This document shows, piece by piece, positions 43,036 through 53,111 of a DNA stretch of 64,000 nt (its first letter is position 1; the number at the start of each line of letters is the position of its first letter). The DNA is taken from positions 62,001 through 126,000 of the forward strand of contig NZ_JAGGLO010000002.1 of assembly GCF_017874475.1 (NCBI RefSeq). Direction: 5' to 3'. The DNA is from Anaerococcus degeneri (GTDB lineage Bacteria; Bacillota; Clostridia; Tissierellales; Peptoniphilaceae). The notes beneath the pieces were generated by a model. The model was given only the letters and a program-made list of their open reading frames with translations. It ran no database searches and was not told the origin of the DNA. Made by a program: the position numbers and the translations under genes.

Positions 43036-43209
43036 GTATTTGATTTTTATTCTTCTTATTAATAGAAAGTAGGATTTTCATTCAAATACAAATTTCAAGT
43101 AACTTTTTATTCTCATTTTAAAAGCCTATAAGAAATATTTTTGAAAACTCATTTACTATCACTTTTTTCTAAGATTTTTACCAATATTAATCAAAAATCT
43201 AGCAAAATT

Positions 43210-44583
43210 TTATATTTCATCCGGCAAGATATCTATTTTGTTTTTAATATCTCTTCTAATAAAAATCACACAAACAATTCCATTTATTAACTCTGAAACC
43301 ACAAAGGCCCACCAAGAAAATGTTAGGTTGCCAGTTTTGGTAAAGAGATAAAAAACTGGAAGAAGGATTATTACCTGCCTTAAAAAGGACTGAAATATTG
43401 GGAACTTCCAATTGCCAAGGGCTTGAAAAATCCCTCCCACACCTACAATTGACGGAATAGACACTATTAAAGAAAGTGACACTATCCTAATCATAGGCAC
43501 ACCTATTGCCCTCATCTCATCTGTGGCAGCAAAAAGGTCAAAGATTTGTCCAGTGAAAATCCACATCAAAAGGACAGCAAGACCAACAATGGCAAAAGAC
43601 GCCTTCATAGCAAGGCTGATTGCTTCCTTGATTCTAGTCTTTTTCCTCGCCCCAAAGTTATAGGAAACTATGGCCAAAAGGGCATTGGAAATCCCAAACA
43701 TTGGCATAAAGGCAAAGGACTGGAGCTTATACATAATCCCGTAAGCTGCAACAGCTGATGATCCAAATGTATAAAGAATTGCGTTCATGAAAAATAGGAC
43801 AATAGATCCGATTCCCGACATGATTATTGAAGGAAGTCCTATGGAAAAAATCAAATTTAAGTTTTCAAAATGAAATTTAAAGCCCTTAAATTCAAAATTT
43901 ACGTCCTTATTTTTCCTGGTGTGGAAAAATACTCCGACCAAGGCCCCGCTGATTTGGCCGATTACAGTTGCAAGGGCCGCTCCCCTGACACCAAGCATTG
44001 GAAAACCAAAAAGACCGAAGATCATAATTGGGTCGAGTATTATATTTATTATGGCTCCTGTTCCCTGGGTGATCATGGTATAGACGGTGTTGCCTGTAGA
44101 TTGGAGGGTTTTTTCAAAAAATATTTGGAAAAATACTCCCCCACAAAATAGCAAAATTACAAAGAGATAGTCTTTGGTATATTGGATAATTTCTGGGTCT
44201 GTGGACTGGGTTTTTGCATAAAAATCTGAAAAGAATATACCAAATAATACAAAGGCCAACATGGAAATTGCGGCCAAAAGCAAGCCGTGGGTCGCAATTG
44301 ATGCCACTCTTTTTTTATCATCCATACCCAAATATCTTGATAAAAGAGCTGTTGTACCGATACCTGTGCCGACTGCAAAGGCAATCATAATATTTTGGAC
44401 AGGAAAGCAAAGTGAAACAGCTGTTAGGGCCTTTTCTGAAAGTCTAGCTACGAAAATCGAGTCAACCAAATTGTAAACCGATTGGACCAAGAAGGAAATA
44501 ATAATCGGTAGGCTCATTTTTATCAAAAGGGATGGGATTGGCTCTGTTCCCATCCTGTTTTTCTTTTCCAAAGATTCTGTCAT
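43210..44583 (-). CDS. MATE-family efflux transporter
   Basis: 457 residues with twelve membrane segments and the internal two-fold repeat of MATE proteins; 'NLVDSIFVARLSEKALTAVSLCFPVQNIMIAF' and 'GIGTTALLSRYLGMDDKKR' are typical of the NorM/DinF-like clostridial group. It exports cationic drugs or metabolites using a Na+ or H+ gradient. RBS AAGGAG. Separated from the upstream ATP-grasp gene by a hairpin, so its expression may be independent. Confidence 0.92.
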   Translation of the reverse strand: MTESLEKKNRMGTEPIPSLLIKMSLPIIISFLVQSVYNLVDSIFVARLSEKALTAVSLCFPVQNIMIAFAVGTGIGTTALLSRYLGMDDKKRVASIATHGLLLAAISMLAFVLFGIFFSDFYAKTQSTDPEIIQYTKDYLFVILLFCGGVFFQIFFEKTLQSTGNTVYTMITQGTGAIINIILDPIMIFGLFGFPMLGVRGAALATVIGQISGALVGVFFHTRKNKDVNFEFKGFKFHFENLNLIFSIGLPSIIMSGIGSIVLFFMNAILYTFGSSAVAAYGIMYKLQSFAFMPMFGISNALLAIVSYNFGARKKTRIKEAISLAMKASFAIVGLAVLLMWIFTGQIFDLFAATDEMRAIGVPMIRIVSLSLIVSIPSIVGVGGIFQALGNWKFPIFQSFLRQVIILLPVFYLFTKTGNLTFSWWAFVVSELINGIVCVIFIRRDIKNKIDILPDEI

Positions 44584-44611
44584 ATAAACTCCTTTCTCCT
44601 ATGAACAATAT

Positions 44612-44642
44612 AAAGAGATAGGGGCTATATGCCACCTATCTC
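44612..44642 (-). terminator. hairpin after the thrS operon
   Basis: GAGATAGG / CCTATCTC stem read leftward into TTTATATTG. The U-run is short, so read-through into the MATE gene is possible. Confidence 0.55.
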
Positions 44643-44647
44643 CGTTT

Positions 44648-45823
44648 TTAATCGTATAGGTCTTTTTCTTGACGTCTAAGGGCATCTTTGACCCTCAAAT
44701 TTCTCATAATTCCGTCATCCTCGCAGTTAATTATGTGGATGGCTGAATTTTCATTTCTTTTTTTATCGTCAAATTCATCTAAAAGACTTGGGTCAACGTG
44801 GTCTCTTGCCACGTTTTTATTAATAGCTGTAAGCATAAAAGGCCTTTTAGTCCTTTCGCTTACAGATTTTCCTAAAATCATATCTTCAGTGGCAATTTTT
44901 ATCAAGTTCACCCCAGCAAGGGTTGAATAATAAAAGGTTCTGCCCTGTCTGATATTCATCTCTAGCGTATAGACCTTACCACTTTTGGCATCTTTTTTAA
45001 AGTCAAAATTGAAAAGTCCTTGGTAATCTAGACTAGCAACAATTTTTTCTGCTATACCATACATTTGGCTATCATCGTGATCAACTTGGACTAGGTGGTT
45101 GCCCACCCACATTGGCCTCATGTCAGATAAAAGATTTCTCGCAAGAACCATCGAAACCTTGCCATCTTTTGACCTATAACCATTTAGGGAATATTCTGTA
45201 CCCTGGCCGCCGTAGATAAATTCTTGGACTATGACATGGCCTTGGTAGTCGCTATCGTAGATATTTTCCAAAATTTTTATAGCTTGGTCCCTATCTTTTA
45301 CATGGTAGCCTTTTTGCTTGATTTTTATATCGCTTCCTATGAAATCGTCGTATTCATCAGCTTTTAAGAATAATTCTCCATCTAGGTCTAGATCTTTGTA
45401 ATTTTCCCTATCGGCAAGAAATGTTCTTGAATAAGCAATCCCTATTTTCTCTAAAATCTTATAAAATTCAGATTTCATAAGGAGTTTTGCCGCCTCATCT
45501 GGGTCTGGGTAAGGAATGTGGTATGAAAAATCAAAGTCCTTGGCATTTCTCACCAAGAGGTCTACATAGGATTCTGTTGGGGCAAAGAAGATGAATTCTT
45601 CTTCTGGCCTTGATTTGGCAATCTTATTTAAGGTTTGAACAAAAATCTCATCATCAGATGAGAAATTTTTCTCAGTGTAAATATCAGCTATCTTTGACTT
45701 ATAAAAGGGAACTAGGACTGCTGACCCAGCTACAATCGGCTTTTTGTCGAAGGCCTCATTAAAAGACCTTGCCACCGAATAGGAGTTGTGGTCAGTGCCC
45801 AGAATTATCGCATTAAAAGTCAT
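44648..45823 (-). CDS. ATP-grasp carboxylate-amine ligase, possibly cell-wall related
   Basis: 391 residues. An N-terminal pre-ATP-grasp Rossmann-like part ('NAIILGTDHNSYSVARSFNEAF') is followed by an ATP-grasp domain with 'LFLKADEYDDFIGSDIKIK', 'HVIVQEFIYGGQGTEYSLNGY' and the metal-binding 'FNFDFKKDAKSGKVYTLEMNIRQGR'. It belongs to the carbamoyl-phosphate-synthase-like ligases that include enterococcal D-aspartate ligase, which builds peptidoglycan cross-bridges. Its gene follows thrS by 3 nt and so lies under T-box control. The D-amino-acid ligase role is inferred, not shown. Confidence 0.65.
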   Translation of the reverse strand: MTFNAIILGTDHNSYSVARSFNEAFDKKPIVAGSAVLVPFYKSKIADIYTEKNFSSDDEIFVQTLNKIAKSRPEEEFIFFAPTESYVDLLVRNAKDFDFSYHIPYPDPDEAAKLLMKSEFYKILEKIGIAYSRTFLADRENYKDLDLDGELFLKADEYDDFIGSDIKIKQKGYHVKDRDQAIKILENIYDSDYQGHVIVQEFIYGGQGTEYSLNGYRSKDGKVSMVLARNLLSDMRPMWVGNHLVQVDHDDSQMYGIAEKIVASLDYQGLFNFDFKKDAKSGKVYTLEMNIRQGRTFYYSTLAGVNLIKIATEDMILGKSVSERTKRPFMLTAINKNVARDHVDPSLLDEFDDKKRNENSAIHIINCEDDGIMRNLRVKDALRRQEKDLYD

Positions 45824-45826
45824 GGC

Positions 45827-47749
45827 TTAATAGATTGACTCTCTTGACTTAGAATCTCTTTCTTCAGAGATTTTTGCAATAAAGTCAGCAAGTTTAACGT
45901 CTTTTGTTTCTTCGCCGTCCCTATTTCTAACTGTGAGTAGTCCTGATTCGATTTCCTTATCACCTACTACTAGCATGTAGTTTGTTCTCATCATTTGAGC
46001 TGATCTAATCTTGTAGCCTACGCCTTCGCTTCTTTCGTCTACCCCTACCCTGAAACCTGCATTTTCAATTTCTTTTGCTATTTCATGGGCCTTGTCAGCA
46101 AATCTGTCAGCTACTGGAATTAATTCTACTTGTCTAGGGTTAATCCAAAGTGGGAACCTGCCTGCAAAGTGTTCTGTAAGAACGCCGATAAATCTCTCGA
46201 TTGAACCAAGTAGGGCCCTGTGAAGCATTACTGGTCTCTTCTTTTCGCCATTTTCGTCAACATATTCTAGCTCAAAGTTGGCTGGAAGTTGGAAGTCAAG
46301 CTGGATTGTACCGCATTGCCATTCCCTCTTAGCTGCATCTAATAGGTGGAAGTCGATTTTTGGACCATAGAAGGCACCATCACCTGGGTTTATTTGGTAT
46401 TCAATTCCACGTTCTTCTAGGGCTTTCTTTAATTGTTCTTCAGCGAAGTCCCAATCTTTTATATCTCCCATATAATCATCTGGTCTTGTTGATAATTCTA
46501 TTGTATATTTAAAGCCAAATGTAGAGTATAGAAGATCTGCAAGGTCAATCATTCTGTAAACTTCTTCCTTAATTTGAGATGGAAGGCAGTAAACGTGGGC
46601 ATCGTCTTGGGTGAAAGTCCTAACTCTAAATAGGCCGTGTAGGGTACCAGATAATTCGTGTCTGTGAACTTGACCAAATTCTGCAAGTCTGATTGGAAGG
46701 TCTCTGTAAGAATGTTGGCGAGATCCGTAAGTTAAAACTGAACCTGGACAGTTCATTGGTTTAATTGCATAATCTTCGTCATCAATCTTTGTGAAATACA
46801 TATTTTCCTTGTAATGGTCCCAGTGGCCTGATCTATGCCATAGGTCTTCATTTAGGATAAGTGGAGTTTTGATTTCTCCATAACCGCTATGGTCAAGAAC
46901 ACCCCTCCACCAGTCAAGAAGTTCATTCATTAAAATCATGCCATTTGGATGGAAGAATGGGAAACCTGGTCCTTCTTCGTGGAAAGTAAATAGGTCCATT
47001 TCCTTACCGATTTTTCTATGGTCACGTCTAGCTATTTCTTTTTGTAATTCTTCATATTCTTCAAGGTCTTTTGCCTTTGGGAAAGAAATGCCGTAGATTC
47101 TTTGAAGCATGGCCTTGTCAGAATCTCCCCTCCAATAAGCACCAGCTATTGCCTTTAATTTTATAGCCTTGATTTCCTTTATAGATTCAAGGTGTGGACC
47201 CCTGCAAAGGTCTGTGAAGGCATCGCCCATTTTATAAAGAGTGATTAATTCATCTGCTGGTAGGTCTTCGATTAGTTCTACCTTATAGTCTTGACCTTCT
47301 TCCTTAAACATCTTAAGAGCTTCGTCTCTTGAAACTTCAATTCTTTCTAATTTGAGGTCTTTCTTAGCAATTTCTTTCATTTTCTTTTCAATTTGCTCAA
47401 GATCTTCTGGAGTAAATCTGTGTTCAAGGTCCATATCATAGTAGAAACCATCTGCTATGGCAGGTCCAATGGCAAATTTTGTTTCTGGCCAAAGTTCTTT
47501 AATAGCAGCAGCCATTACGTGGCTTGATGTATGCCAGAAAATTTCCTTGCCTTCTTCATCTTCAAATTTTACAACTCTAAAATCAGCATCTTCATTAATT
47601 GGCTCAGCATATCCCATAACTCTGCCATTTACAACAGCACCTACAGCTGCCCTGTAAAGTCCCATTGATATGTCTTTTGTCACATCACCAACAAGGACGC
47701 CTTGTTCGTATTCTTTTACTGATTCGTCTGGTAATTTAATCTTAATCAT
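45827..47749 (-). CDS. thrS: Threonyl-tRNA synthetase
   Basis: 640 residues with TGS domain (1-62), editing domain ('HTSSHVMAAAIKELWPETKFAIGPAIADGFYYD'), class II core with motif 2 'FGQVHRHELSGTLHGLFRVRTFTQDDAHVYC' and motif 3 'HRALLGSIERFIGVL', and the anticodon-binding domain at the C-terminus. Charges tRNA-Thr. Preceded by a T-box leader and followed at 3 nt by the ATP-grasp gene. Confidence 0.97.
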   Translation of the reverse strand: MIKIKLPDESVKEYEQGVLVGDVTKDISMGLYRAAVGAVVNGRVMGYAEPINEDADFRVVKFEDEEGKEIFWHTSSHVMAAAIKELWPETKFAIGPAIADGFYYDMDLEHRFTPEDLEQIEKKMKEIAKKDLKLERIEVSRDEALKMFKEEGQDYKVELIEDLPADELITLYKMGDAFTDLCRGPHLESIKEIKAIKLKAIAGAYWRGDSDKAMLQRIYGISFPKAKDLEEYEELQKEIARRDHRKIGKEMDLFTFHEEGPGFPFFHPNGMILMNELLDWWRGVLDHSGYGEIKTPLILNEDLWHRSGHWDHYKENMYFTKIDDEDYAIKPMNCPGSVLTYGSRQHSYRDLPIRLAEFGQVHRHELSGTLHGLFRVRTFTQDDAHVYCLPSQIKEEVYRMIDLADLLYSTFGFKYTIELSTRPDDYMGDIKDWDFAEEQLKKALEERGIEYQINPGDGAFYGPKIDFHLLDAAKREWQCGTIQLDFQLPANFELEYVDENGEKKRPVMLHRALLGSIERFIGVLTEHFAGRFPLWINPRQVELIPVADRFADKAHEIAKEIENAGFRVGVDERSEGVGYKIRSAQMMRTNYMLVVGDKEIESGLLTVRNRDGEETKDVKLADFIAKISEERDSKSRESIY

Positions 47750-47773
47750 GTCTTCTCCTTCGTTTTTAAATCA

Positions 47774-48010
47774 CGAATAAAAAACCGCCCTACTATCCCT
47801 CTAGGATAATAGGACGGCAATTTTCCGTGGTTCCACCTAATTTTTTACTCATTAAGGCTGTATCGTAGTCATACGTCTTGCTTATTCACAAGAAACTCAG
47901 GGTTGGTATTCAATCGAAATTTATCTAAGGCTTCTCACCGCCAGCCTCTCTCTGCAAGTAAAAATCAACCTACTAGTCCCGTCATCGTCTTTTATTATGT
48001 AAATACTTTA
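47774..48010 (-). promoter_or_regulatory. T-box riboswitch (Thr) of thrS
   Basis: Read leftward: AGAGAG and the stem I elements near 47950, a specifier-loop AATACCAACC with Thr codon ACC at 47907-47905, the T-box TAGGTGGAACCACGG (47839-47825), and the terminator CCGTCCTATTATCC/GGATAGTAGGGCGG (47817-47785) followed by TTTTTTA. Uncharged tRNA-Thr should stabilise the antiterminator and raise expression of thrS and the ATP-grasp gene. A promoter TTGCAA-17-TAAAGT lies just upstream. Confidence 0.93.
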
Positions 48011-48094
48011 CTCAATCTTTAATGTATTGCAAATAAAAATCAAATATATAAAATTTCTTTGCCCAGGCTTAAAGTTTTTTTAAGGCATTAAAAC

Positions 48095-48124
48095 TTGAAT
48101 AAATGCCCCTGAATTTGATATACT
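48095..48124 (+). promoter_or_regulatory. galE promoter
   Basis: -35 TTGAAT (48095-48100), 18-bp spacer, -10 TATACT (48119-48124), about 30 nt before the galE ribosome binding site. Confidence 0.65.
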
Positions 48125-48161
48125 TAAGTAAATGATAAAATCCTTAAAGTTAGGAGGAAAA

Positions 48162-49187
48162 ATGAAAAACATATTAATAACTGGTGGGGCAGGCTATATT
48201 GGCAGCCACACTGCGGTAGAATTATTAGATAAAAATTACAATGTTATAGTTTATGACAATCTATCAAACTCTTCAAGAATTTCTATTGATAGAGTTGAAG
48301 AAATAACTGGTAAAAAAATAAGTTTTTATGAGGCTGACATCCTTGATAAAGACAAGCTAAAAGAAGTTTTGGTCAATGAAAAAATTGACGTCCTAATTCA
48401 CTGTGCAGCCTTAAAATCCGTTGGCGAATCAGTTTCAAAACCACTTGAATACTACCACAACAACCTCACTGGGACCCTTACAACCCTTGAGGCTATGAAG
48501 GAAGTGGGTTGTAAAAACCTCATTTTTTCTTCATCTGCAACTGTCTATGGCAATCCAAAAAGCGTCCCTATTACAGAAGATTTTCCAAAGGGCGAGTGCA
48601 CCAACCCTTACGGCTGGTCAAAGTCCATGATGGAACAGATTATGATTGACCTACAAAAGTCAGACCCAGATTGGAAAATTGTTCTACTAAGGTATTTTAA
48701 CCCAATTGGTGCACACAAGTCAGGCAAAATTGGTGAAGACCCACAAGGAATACCAAACAATTTGCTCCCATACATAGCCCAGGTAGCTGTTGGTAAACTC
48801 GACTACCTTAGGGTTTTTGGGGACGACTATGACACAGTAGACGGAACTGGCGTTAGGGATTATATCCACGTTGTAGACCTTGCCAAGGGCCATGTTTGCG
48901 CTATCGATAAACTTGACAGTCTCGACGGAGTTTCAATTATAAACCTTGCTACAGGAAATGGCTATTCGGTCCTTGAAGTTGTGAAGGCCTTTGAAGAAGC
49001 TTCCGGCAGGAAGGTCCCATACAAGATTGTCGGCCGAAGGGAAGGCGATATTGCCAAGTGTTTTGCCGACGCAACTAAGGCCTACAAACTTTTAGGCTGG
49101 AAGGCAGAAAATGGCATCAAAGAAATGTGCGAAGATTCTTGGAGATGGCAAAAAAATAACCCTAACGGTTATGAAGAAAGGAAATAA
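48162..49187 (+). CDS. galE: UDP-glucose 4-epimerase
   Basis: 341 residues from the ATG at 48162, chosen for TTAGGAGG upstream. NAD-binding 'LITGGAGYIGSHTAVELL', the catalytic Ser/Tyr/Lys in 'SSSATVYGNP' and 'NPYGWSKSMMEQ' (YxxxK), and 'LLRYFNPIGAH'. It interconverts UDP-glucose and UDP-galactose for sugar use or surface polysaccharide. One base separates it from the nucleotidyltransferase gene. Confidence 0.95.
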   Translation: MKNILITGGAGYIGSHTAVELLDKNYNVIVYDNLSNSSRISIDRVEEITGKKISFYEADILDKDKLKEVLVNEKIDVLIHCAALKSVGESVSKPLEYYHNNLTGTLTTLEAMKEVGCKNLIFSSSATVYGNPKSVPITEDFPKGECTNPYGWSKSMMEQIMIDLQKSDPDWKIVLLRYFNPIGAHKSGKIGEDPQGIPNNLLPYIAQVAVGKLDYLRVFGDDYDTVDGTGVRDYIHVVDLAKGHVCAIDKLDSLDGVSIINLATGNGYSVLEVVKAFEEASGRKVPYKIVGRREGDIAKCFADATKAYKLLGWKAENGIKEMCEDSWRWQKNNPNGYEERK

Positions 49188-49188
49188 A

Positions 49189-50115
49189 ATGAAAACTAGT
49201 CTGGTAGTTTTGGCTGCAGGCATAGGATCAAGATATGGAGCAGGCATCAAGCAACTTGCAAAGATGGACAAAAACTCCTATACAATTATTGATTATTCAA
49301 TCTTTGACGCCATCGAAGCTGGCTTTGATAAGGTTGTTTTCATAATTAGAAAAGATATAGAAAAAGATTTCAAAGAGGTCATCGGCTCTAGGATTGAGAA
49401 ATTCATAGAAGTCGAATACGCCTATCAAGAAATGGCCTTGCCAGCTGGTTTTAAGTCACCTTCTGATAGGACTAAACCTTGGGGGACAGTCCACGCTGTT
49501 CTTGCGACAAAAAACCTTGTTAATGAACCATTTTTGGTAATAAATGCCGATGACTACTACGGCAAGGGAGTTTTTAGGGACCTACACAATTTTTTAATGA
49601 CTTCTCCAGCTGAAAAAGACGGCAAAATCCAAGTTGCCATGGCAGGCTACAAATTAAAAAACACCCTTTCTGATAACGGCACAGTAACCAGGGGCGTTTC
49701 TGTTGGTAATAACGAAAACAAACTCATAAATATCATAGAAACCCACGAGATAAAATACAATAAGGAAGATGGGACTTTTTCCTCAAAAGAAAATCTTGGT
49801 CCAGACTTATTAAATCTAGATAGTCTTGTTTCCATGAATCTCTGGGCTTCTTTTCCAAGCTTTATTGACCTTGCCGAAAATTTTTTTATTTCTTATCTTG
49901 AAAAAAATAGGGAAAACTTGGATACTTGCGAATACGTCTTGCCAGAAATGATTGGCGAGTGGATCAAGAAAGATTTGGCTGATATTGCAATCATCCCTAC
50001 CAACGAAAAATGGATTGGAATTACCTACAAGGAAGACCTAAGCCCAGCTCAAAAGGCCTTTGAAAAAATGTTTGATGAAGGAATTTACCCAAAAGACATT
50101 TGGACAGATAAATAA
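49189..50115 (+). CDS. Sugar-phosphate nucleotidyltransferase-like protein
   Basis: 308 residues from the ATG at 49189 (AAAGGAAA upstream within galE). N-terminal nucleotidyltransferase fold with 'VVLAAGIGSRYGAGIKQL' and metal-binding 'NADDYYGKGVFRDL'. It resembles UTP-glucose-1-phosphate uridylyltransferase-like proteins, but the class is broad. Coupled with galE, it probably makes an NDP-sugar used by the epimerase or a cell-surface glycan. Confidence 0.82.
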   Translation: MKTSLVVLAAGIGSRYGAGIKQLAKMDKNSYTIIDYSIFDAIEAGFDKVVFIIRKDIEKDFKEVIGSRIEKFIEVEYAYQEMALPAGFKSPSDRTKPWGTVHAVLATKNLVNEPFLVINADDYYGKGVFRDLHNFLMTSPAEKDGKIQVAMAGYKLKNTLSDNGTVTRGVSVGNNENKLINIIETHEIKYNKEDGTFSSKENLGPDLLNLDSLVSMNLWASFPSFIDLAENFFISYLEKNRENLDTCEYVLPEMIGEWIKKDLADIAIIPTNEKWIGITYKEDLSPAQKAFEKMFDEGIYPKDIWTDK

Positions 50116-50147
50116 AATCCCCTTCTATTTTTAAAAAATAAGCAAAC

Positions 50148-50177
50148 GAAAAATCCCACTTGTGCGGGATTTTTTTC
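50148..50177 (+). terminator. terminator of the galE operon
   Basis: AAATCCC / GGGATTT with a CAC/GTG-containing loop, followed by a TTTTTTTC run. Confidence 0.85.
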
Positions 50178-50268
50178 TTGAAAATATATAGATATTTTTT
50201 AATCTTAAATTTAAATATTATTCTTAAAGCTTTTTTTATTTTTTATCCTTATTAGTCTTATTATTTTT

Positions 50269-51738
50269 CTATCTTGGATGGTTTTTATTTGCTTCTAAGG
50301 TCTTTCTTATAAAGTCAGCTTTTTGCTTATATTGGTCCAAATCTTTTAATTTAAAGGACCAATTTTTATCATTTAAGGTAGCTGGTTCGTTTATCCTTGC
50401 TTCTTTTCCAAGACCTAGGATATCTGCCAAGGATACTATTACATAGTCACTTTCTGTACCCATGACAAAGTCAAAGAAATCTTCTCTGATGTCTCCGTGG
50501 TCAATGCCCAAGTCTTTGAAATATTCTTTTATTGACTCGTGTTGGTCTTGGGTTAATTCGTCGTACCACTGGAAGAGGGTCTTGTTATCGTGGGTGCCTG
50601 GATAGGCTACAGAATTGGCTCTTGCTTCTATAAAATGATCTTCCCAAGGTCTTAGGTTTTCTTGGATAATAACCATGCCCTTTAGGTCGTAATGGTCACG
50701 AAGCTTGTAAACTCCTGGCATCATTGTACCAAGGTCTTCTGCGATAAATTCCACATCCTTAAGTTCTTCTGTAATTTTATCAAAAAGCTTAAAGCCTGGT
50801 GCATAGATCCATTCGCCTTCTACAGCTGTGTCGTTTTTCGCATCTATTTGCCAGTAGGTGTCAAAGGCTCTAAAATGGTCAAGCCTTACAATATCGTATA
50901 ATTTTGCATTGTAGGCTATCCTGTCTATCCAGAATTTGAAGTCATCTTTTTCGAGCTCATCCCACTTATAGATTGGATTTCCCCATCTTTGGCCTAGTTC
51001 TGAAAAGGCATCTGGTGGGACTCCTGCTATTAAAATTGGCTTACCTTCCTCGGTAATTTCAAAATATTTTTGATTTTGCCAAACATCTAGGCTGTCAAGC
51101 CCAACATAAAATGGAATGTCGCCTATGATTTTAAGGCCGTTTTCATTGGCATAGGCTTTTAATTTCATCCATTGTTGATAAAATATATATTGGATAAAAA
51201 TTTCATAAGCAATTTGATCTTGGTATGGGCTTAGGTCAAGCTTTCTGTCGATTATCCATGATTTTTGCTCTGCTGGCCACTCATTCCAAGCGATTAGGCC
51301 GTTGTCTTTTTTGAAACTTATAAAGACTGCATAATCATATACAAAGTCAAATTTTAAAAATTCCTTATAGGAGTCGGTCTGGTCGAGTCCTTCTTCCTTA
51401 AATTTTTCAAAGGCTTTTTTTAGGTATTGGCCTTTAAATTCTCTTACAAAGTTGTAATCAACCCTATCTTTTTGCTTAAGAGGTGCTATTCTCTTATCTA
51501 GTAGCCCATCTTCATAGAGCATATCTAGGGATATATAGACCTCATCGCCAGCATAGGATGAATAAGGCTGGTAAGGTGAATTACCGTAGCCTAGAGGGTT
51601 TAGTGGGAGAATTTGCCACATATCAAATCCAGCTTCTTTGCTAGTATCTATAAAATCATAGCTCGCCTTACCAAAATCCCCTATGCCATGGCTACCATTG
51701 AGACTAGCTAGGGGCCATAAAATTCCTGCTTTTTTCAT
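50269..51738 (-). CDS. malQ: 4-alpha-glucanotransferase (amylomaltase)
   Basis: 489 residues from the ATG at 51738; GAGGTG lies just upstream and overlaps the end of the LacI gene. GH77 motifs: 'WQILPLNPLGYGNSPYQPYSSYAGDEVYISL', 'IVRLDHFRAFDTYWQ' (nucleophile Asp), 'FIAEDLG' (acid/base Glu) and 'AYPGTHDNKTLFQW'. It rearranges maltodextrins. Two nt follow the regulator stop, so malR and malQ are one operon. No glycogen or maltose transport genes are in the window. Confidence 0.95.
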   Translation of the reverse strand: MKKAGILWPLASLNGSHGIGDFGKASYDFIDTSKEAGFDMWQILPLNPLGYGNSPYQPYSSYAGDEVYISLDMLYEDGLLDKRIAPLKQKDRVDYNFVREFKGQYLKKAFEKFKEEGLDQTDSYKEFLKFDFVYDYAVFISFKKDNGLIAWNEWPAEQKSWIIDRKLDLSPYQDQIAYEIFIQYIFYQQWMKLKAYANENGLKIIGDIPFYVGLDSLDVWQNQKYFEITEEGKPILIAGVPPDAFSELGQRWGNPIYKWDELEKDDFKFWIDRIAYNAKLYDIVRLDHFRAFDTYWQIDAKNDTAVEGEWIYAPGFKLFDKITEELKDVEFIAEDLGTMMPGVYKLRDHYDLKGMVIIQENLRPWEDHFIEARANSVAYPGTHDNKTLFQWYDELTQDQHESIKEYFKDLGIDHGDIREDFFDFVMGTESDYVIVSLADILGLGKEARINEPATLNDKNWSFKLKDLDQYKQKADFIRKTLEANKNHPR

Positions 51739-51740
51739 AT

Positions 51741-52775
51741 TCACACCTCTTTTAATTCTGCTGTTGTTTCGCCAATGAAAAGTTTGGCGTCAAAACTAGT
51801 TACTTCCTTATGTTTTTCCTTTTCTATTATTTTGAATAGTTCCTTGACAGATGTGTAGGCAATCTGACTTGTTGGTTGGACTATTGTTGTAATTGGCTTT
51901 GGGAGAAATTCATTTATTTCGAGTCCATCGAAGCCAGCTACAGAATAATCTTCTGGAACTCTCTTTCCCATGTCATTAATGGCCTTGATGGCTCCTATGG
52001 CCACAAAATCTGATATTGCAAAAATTGCAGTACAGTTTAATCCTTCTTTTACAATCTTCTTACCAGATTCATAACCGTGGTAAAGAGAATAAGGATCCAA
52101 GCCCCTTGGTGGGTAAATTACAAGGTCTTCGTCAAAATCTATACCCTTATCAGCCAAAGCTTTTTTGTAGCCTTCAAATCTCAGGCTTCCTATACTCATA
52201 TCGTTAGCCCTTGCTGCTATGAAGGCGATTTTCTTATGGCCTAGACTTATTAAGTAGTCTACCATCTTGTAAGATTCCTTGTAATCATCAACCCCTACAC
52301 AGGTTGAATTTTTGTTTATAATGTCTTTGTTTATTATAGTTGTCATCGAATATGGGATACCCAAGGCCTTTAACTTCTCTTGATCATTTCTAAGATCACC
52401 ACCAAGGAAAATTATACCCTCTGGTTTTAAAATCTTAACCAACCTTAAGGCTACGTCAACTTCTGACGAATGTTCCTCTACCTTATTTAGGACGAAAGAA
52501 TGTCCGGTTTTGCTTATTTCTTCTTCAATAACCTTGACCATTGGAGTAAAGAATGGGTTTGTTATACCTTTAATTAGGACTGCTATAGTCTTATTTTTTG
52601 TGATTTTTAAATTTCTGGCATTGGCATCAGGCTCATAGCCAGTTTCTTTTATTTTCTTTAGAATCCTAGCCCTGGTTTTAGCGCTTATGCCTTCAGCATC
52701 ATTGATTGCTCTAGATACTGTGCTTACGCTAACTCCACAAAGGGATGCTATATCTTTTATAGTAGGATTTGACAT
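51741..52775 (-). CDS. LacI-family regulator, likely MalR
   Basis: 344 residues from the ATG at 52775 (AAAGGT upstream); 14 extra residues in the longer frame are unsupported. Helix-turn-helix 'TIKDIASLCGVSVSTVSRAINDAEGISAKTR', then a sugar-binding-protein-like domain ending 'TSFDAKLFIGETTAELKEV'. It sits directly before malQ and probably represses it when maltodextrins are absent. A cre/MalR-type site is ~340 bp upstream. Confidence 0.85.
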   Translation of the reverse strand: MSNPTIKDIASLCGVSVSTVSRAINDAEGISAKTRARILKKIKETGYEPDANARNLKITKNKTIAVLIKGITNPFFTPMVKVIEEEISKTGHSFVLNKVEEHSSEVDVALRLVKILKPEGIIFLGGDLRNDQEKLKALGIPYSMTTIINKDIINKNSTCVGVDDYKESYKMVDYLISLGHKKIAFIAARANDMSIGSLRFEGYKKALADKGIDFDEDLVIYPPRGLDPYSLYHGYESGKKIVKEGLNCTAIFAISDFVAIGAIKAINDMGKRVPEDYSVAGFDGLEINEFLPKPITTIVQPTSQIAYTSVKELFKIIEKEKHKEVTSFDAKLFIGETTAELKEV

Positions 52776-53111
52776 TAGGTTACCTTTCACCGTGCAGGCT
52801 GCGACGGATTTTACCATGTATTTTAAGATGTTAGGATGAAATTCTAATATAAAAATATTTAGATGAAAATTCTTAAAGTTTTTTTAAATACTAGAATACT
52901 AAAGCTACTAAGTTTTAAATACGAGAACCTGCTTTAAGAGCTTTAAAAATTCTTTTTAAACTTTTTATAGCCACCATGTATTTTGAAAAGGCCTTAATAT
53001 TTTATGCCATAAGGTCATATGCACTCAGAGTTAATTTAATCACTAGTATTAAGTTTATTTCTTATTTTAATCAAACTTATCAATCCCAACTCGCAAAAAT
53101 ACGCATTTTCT

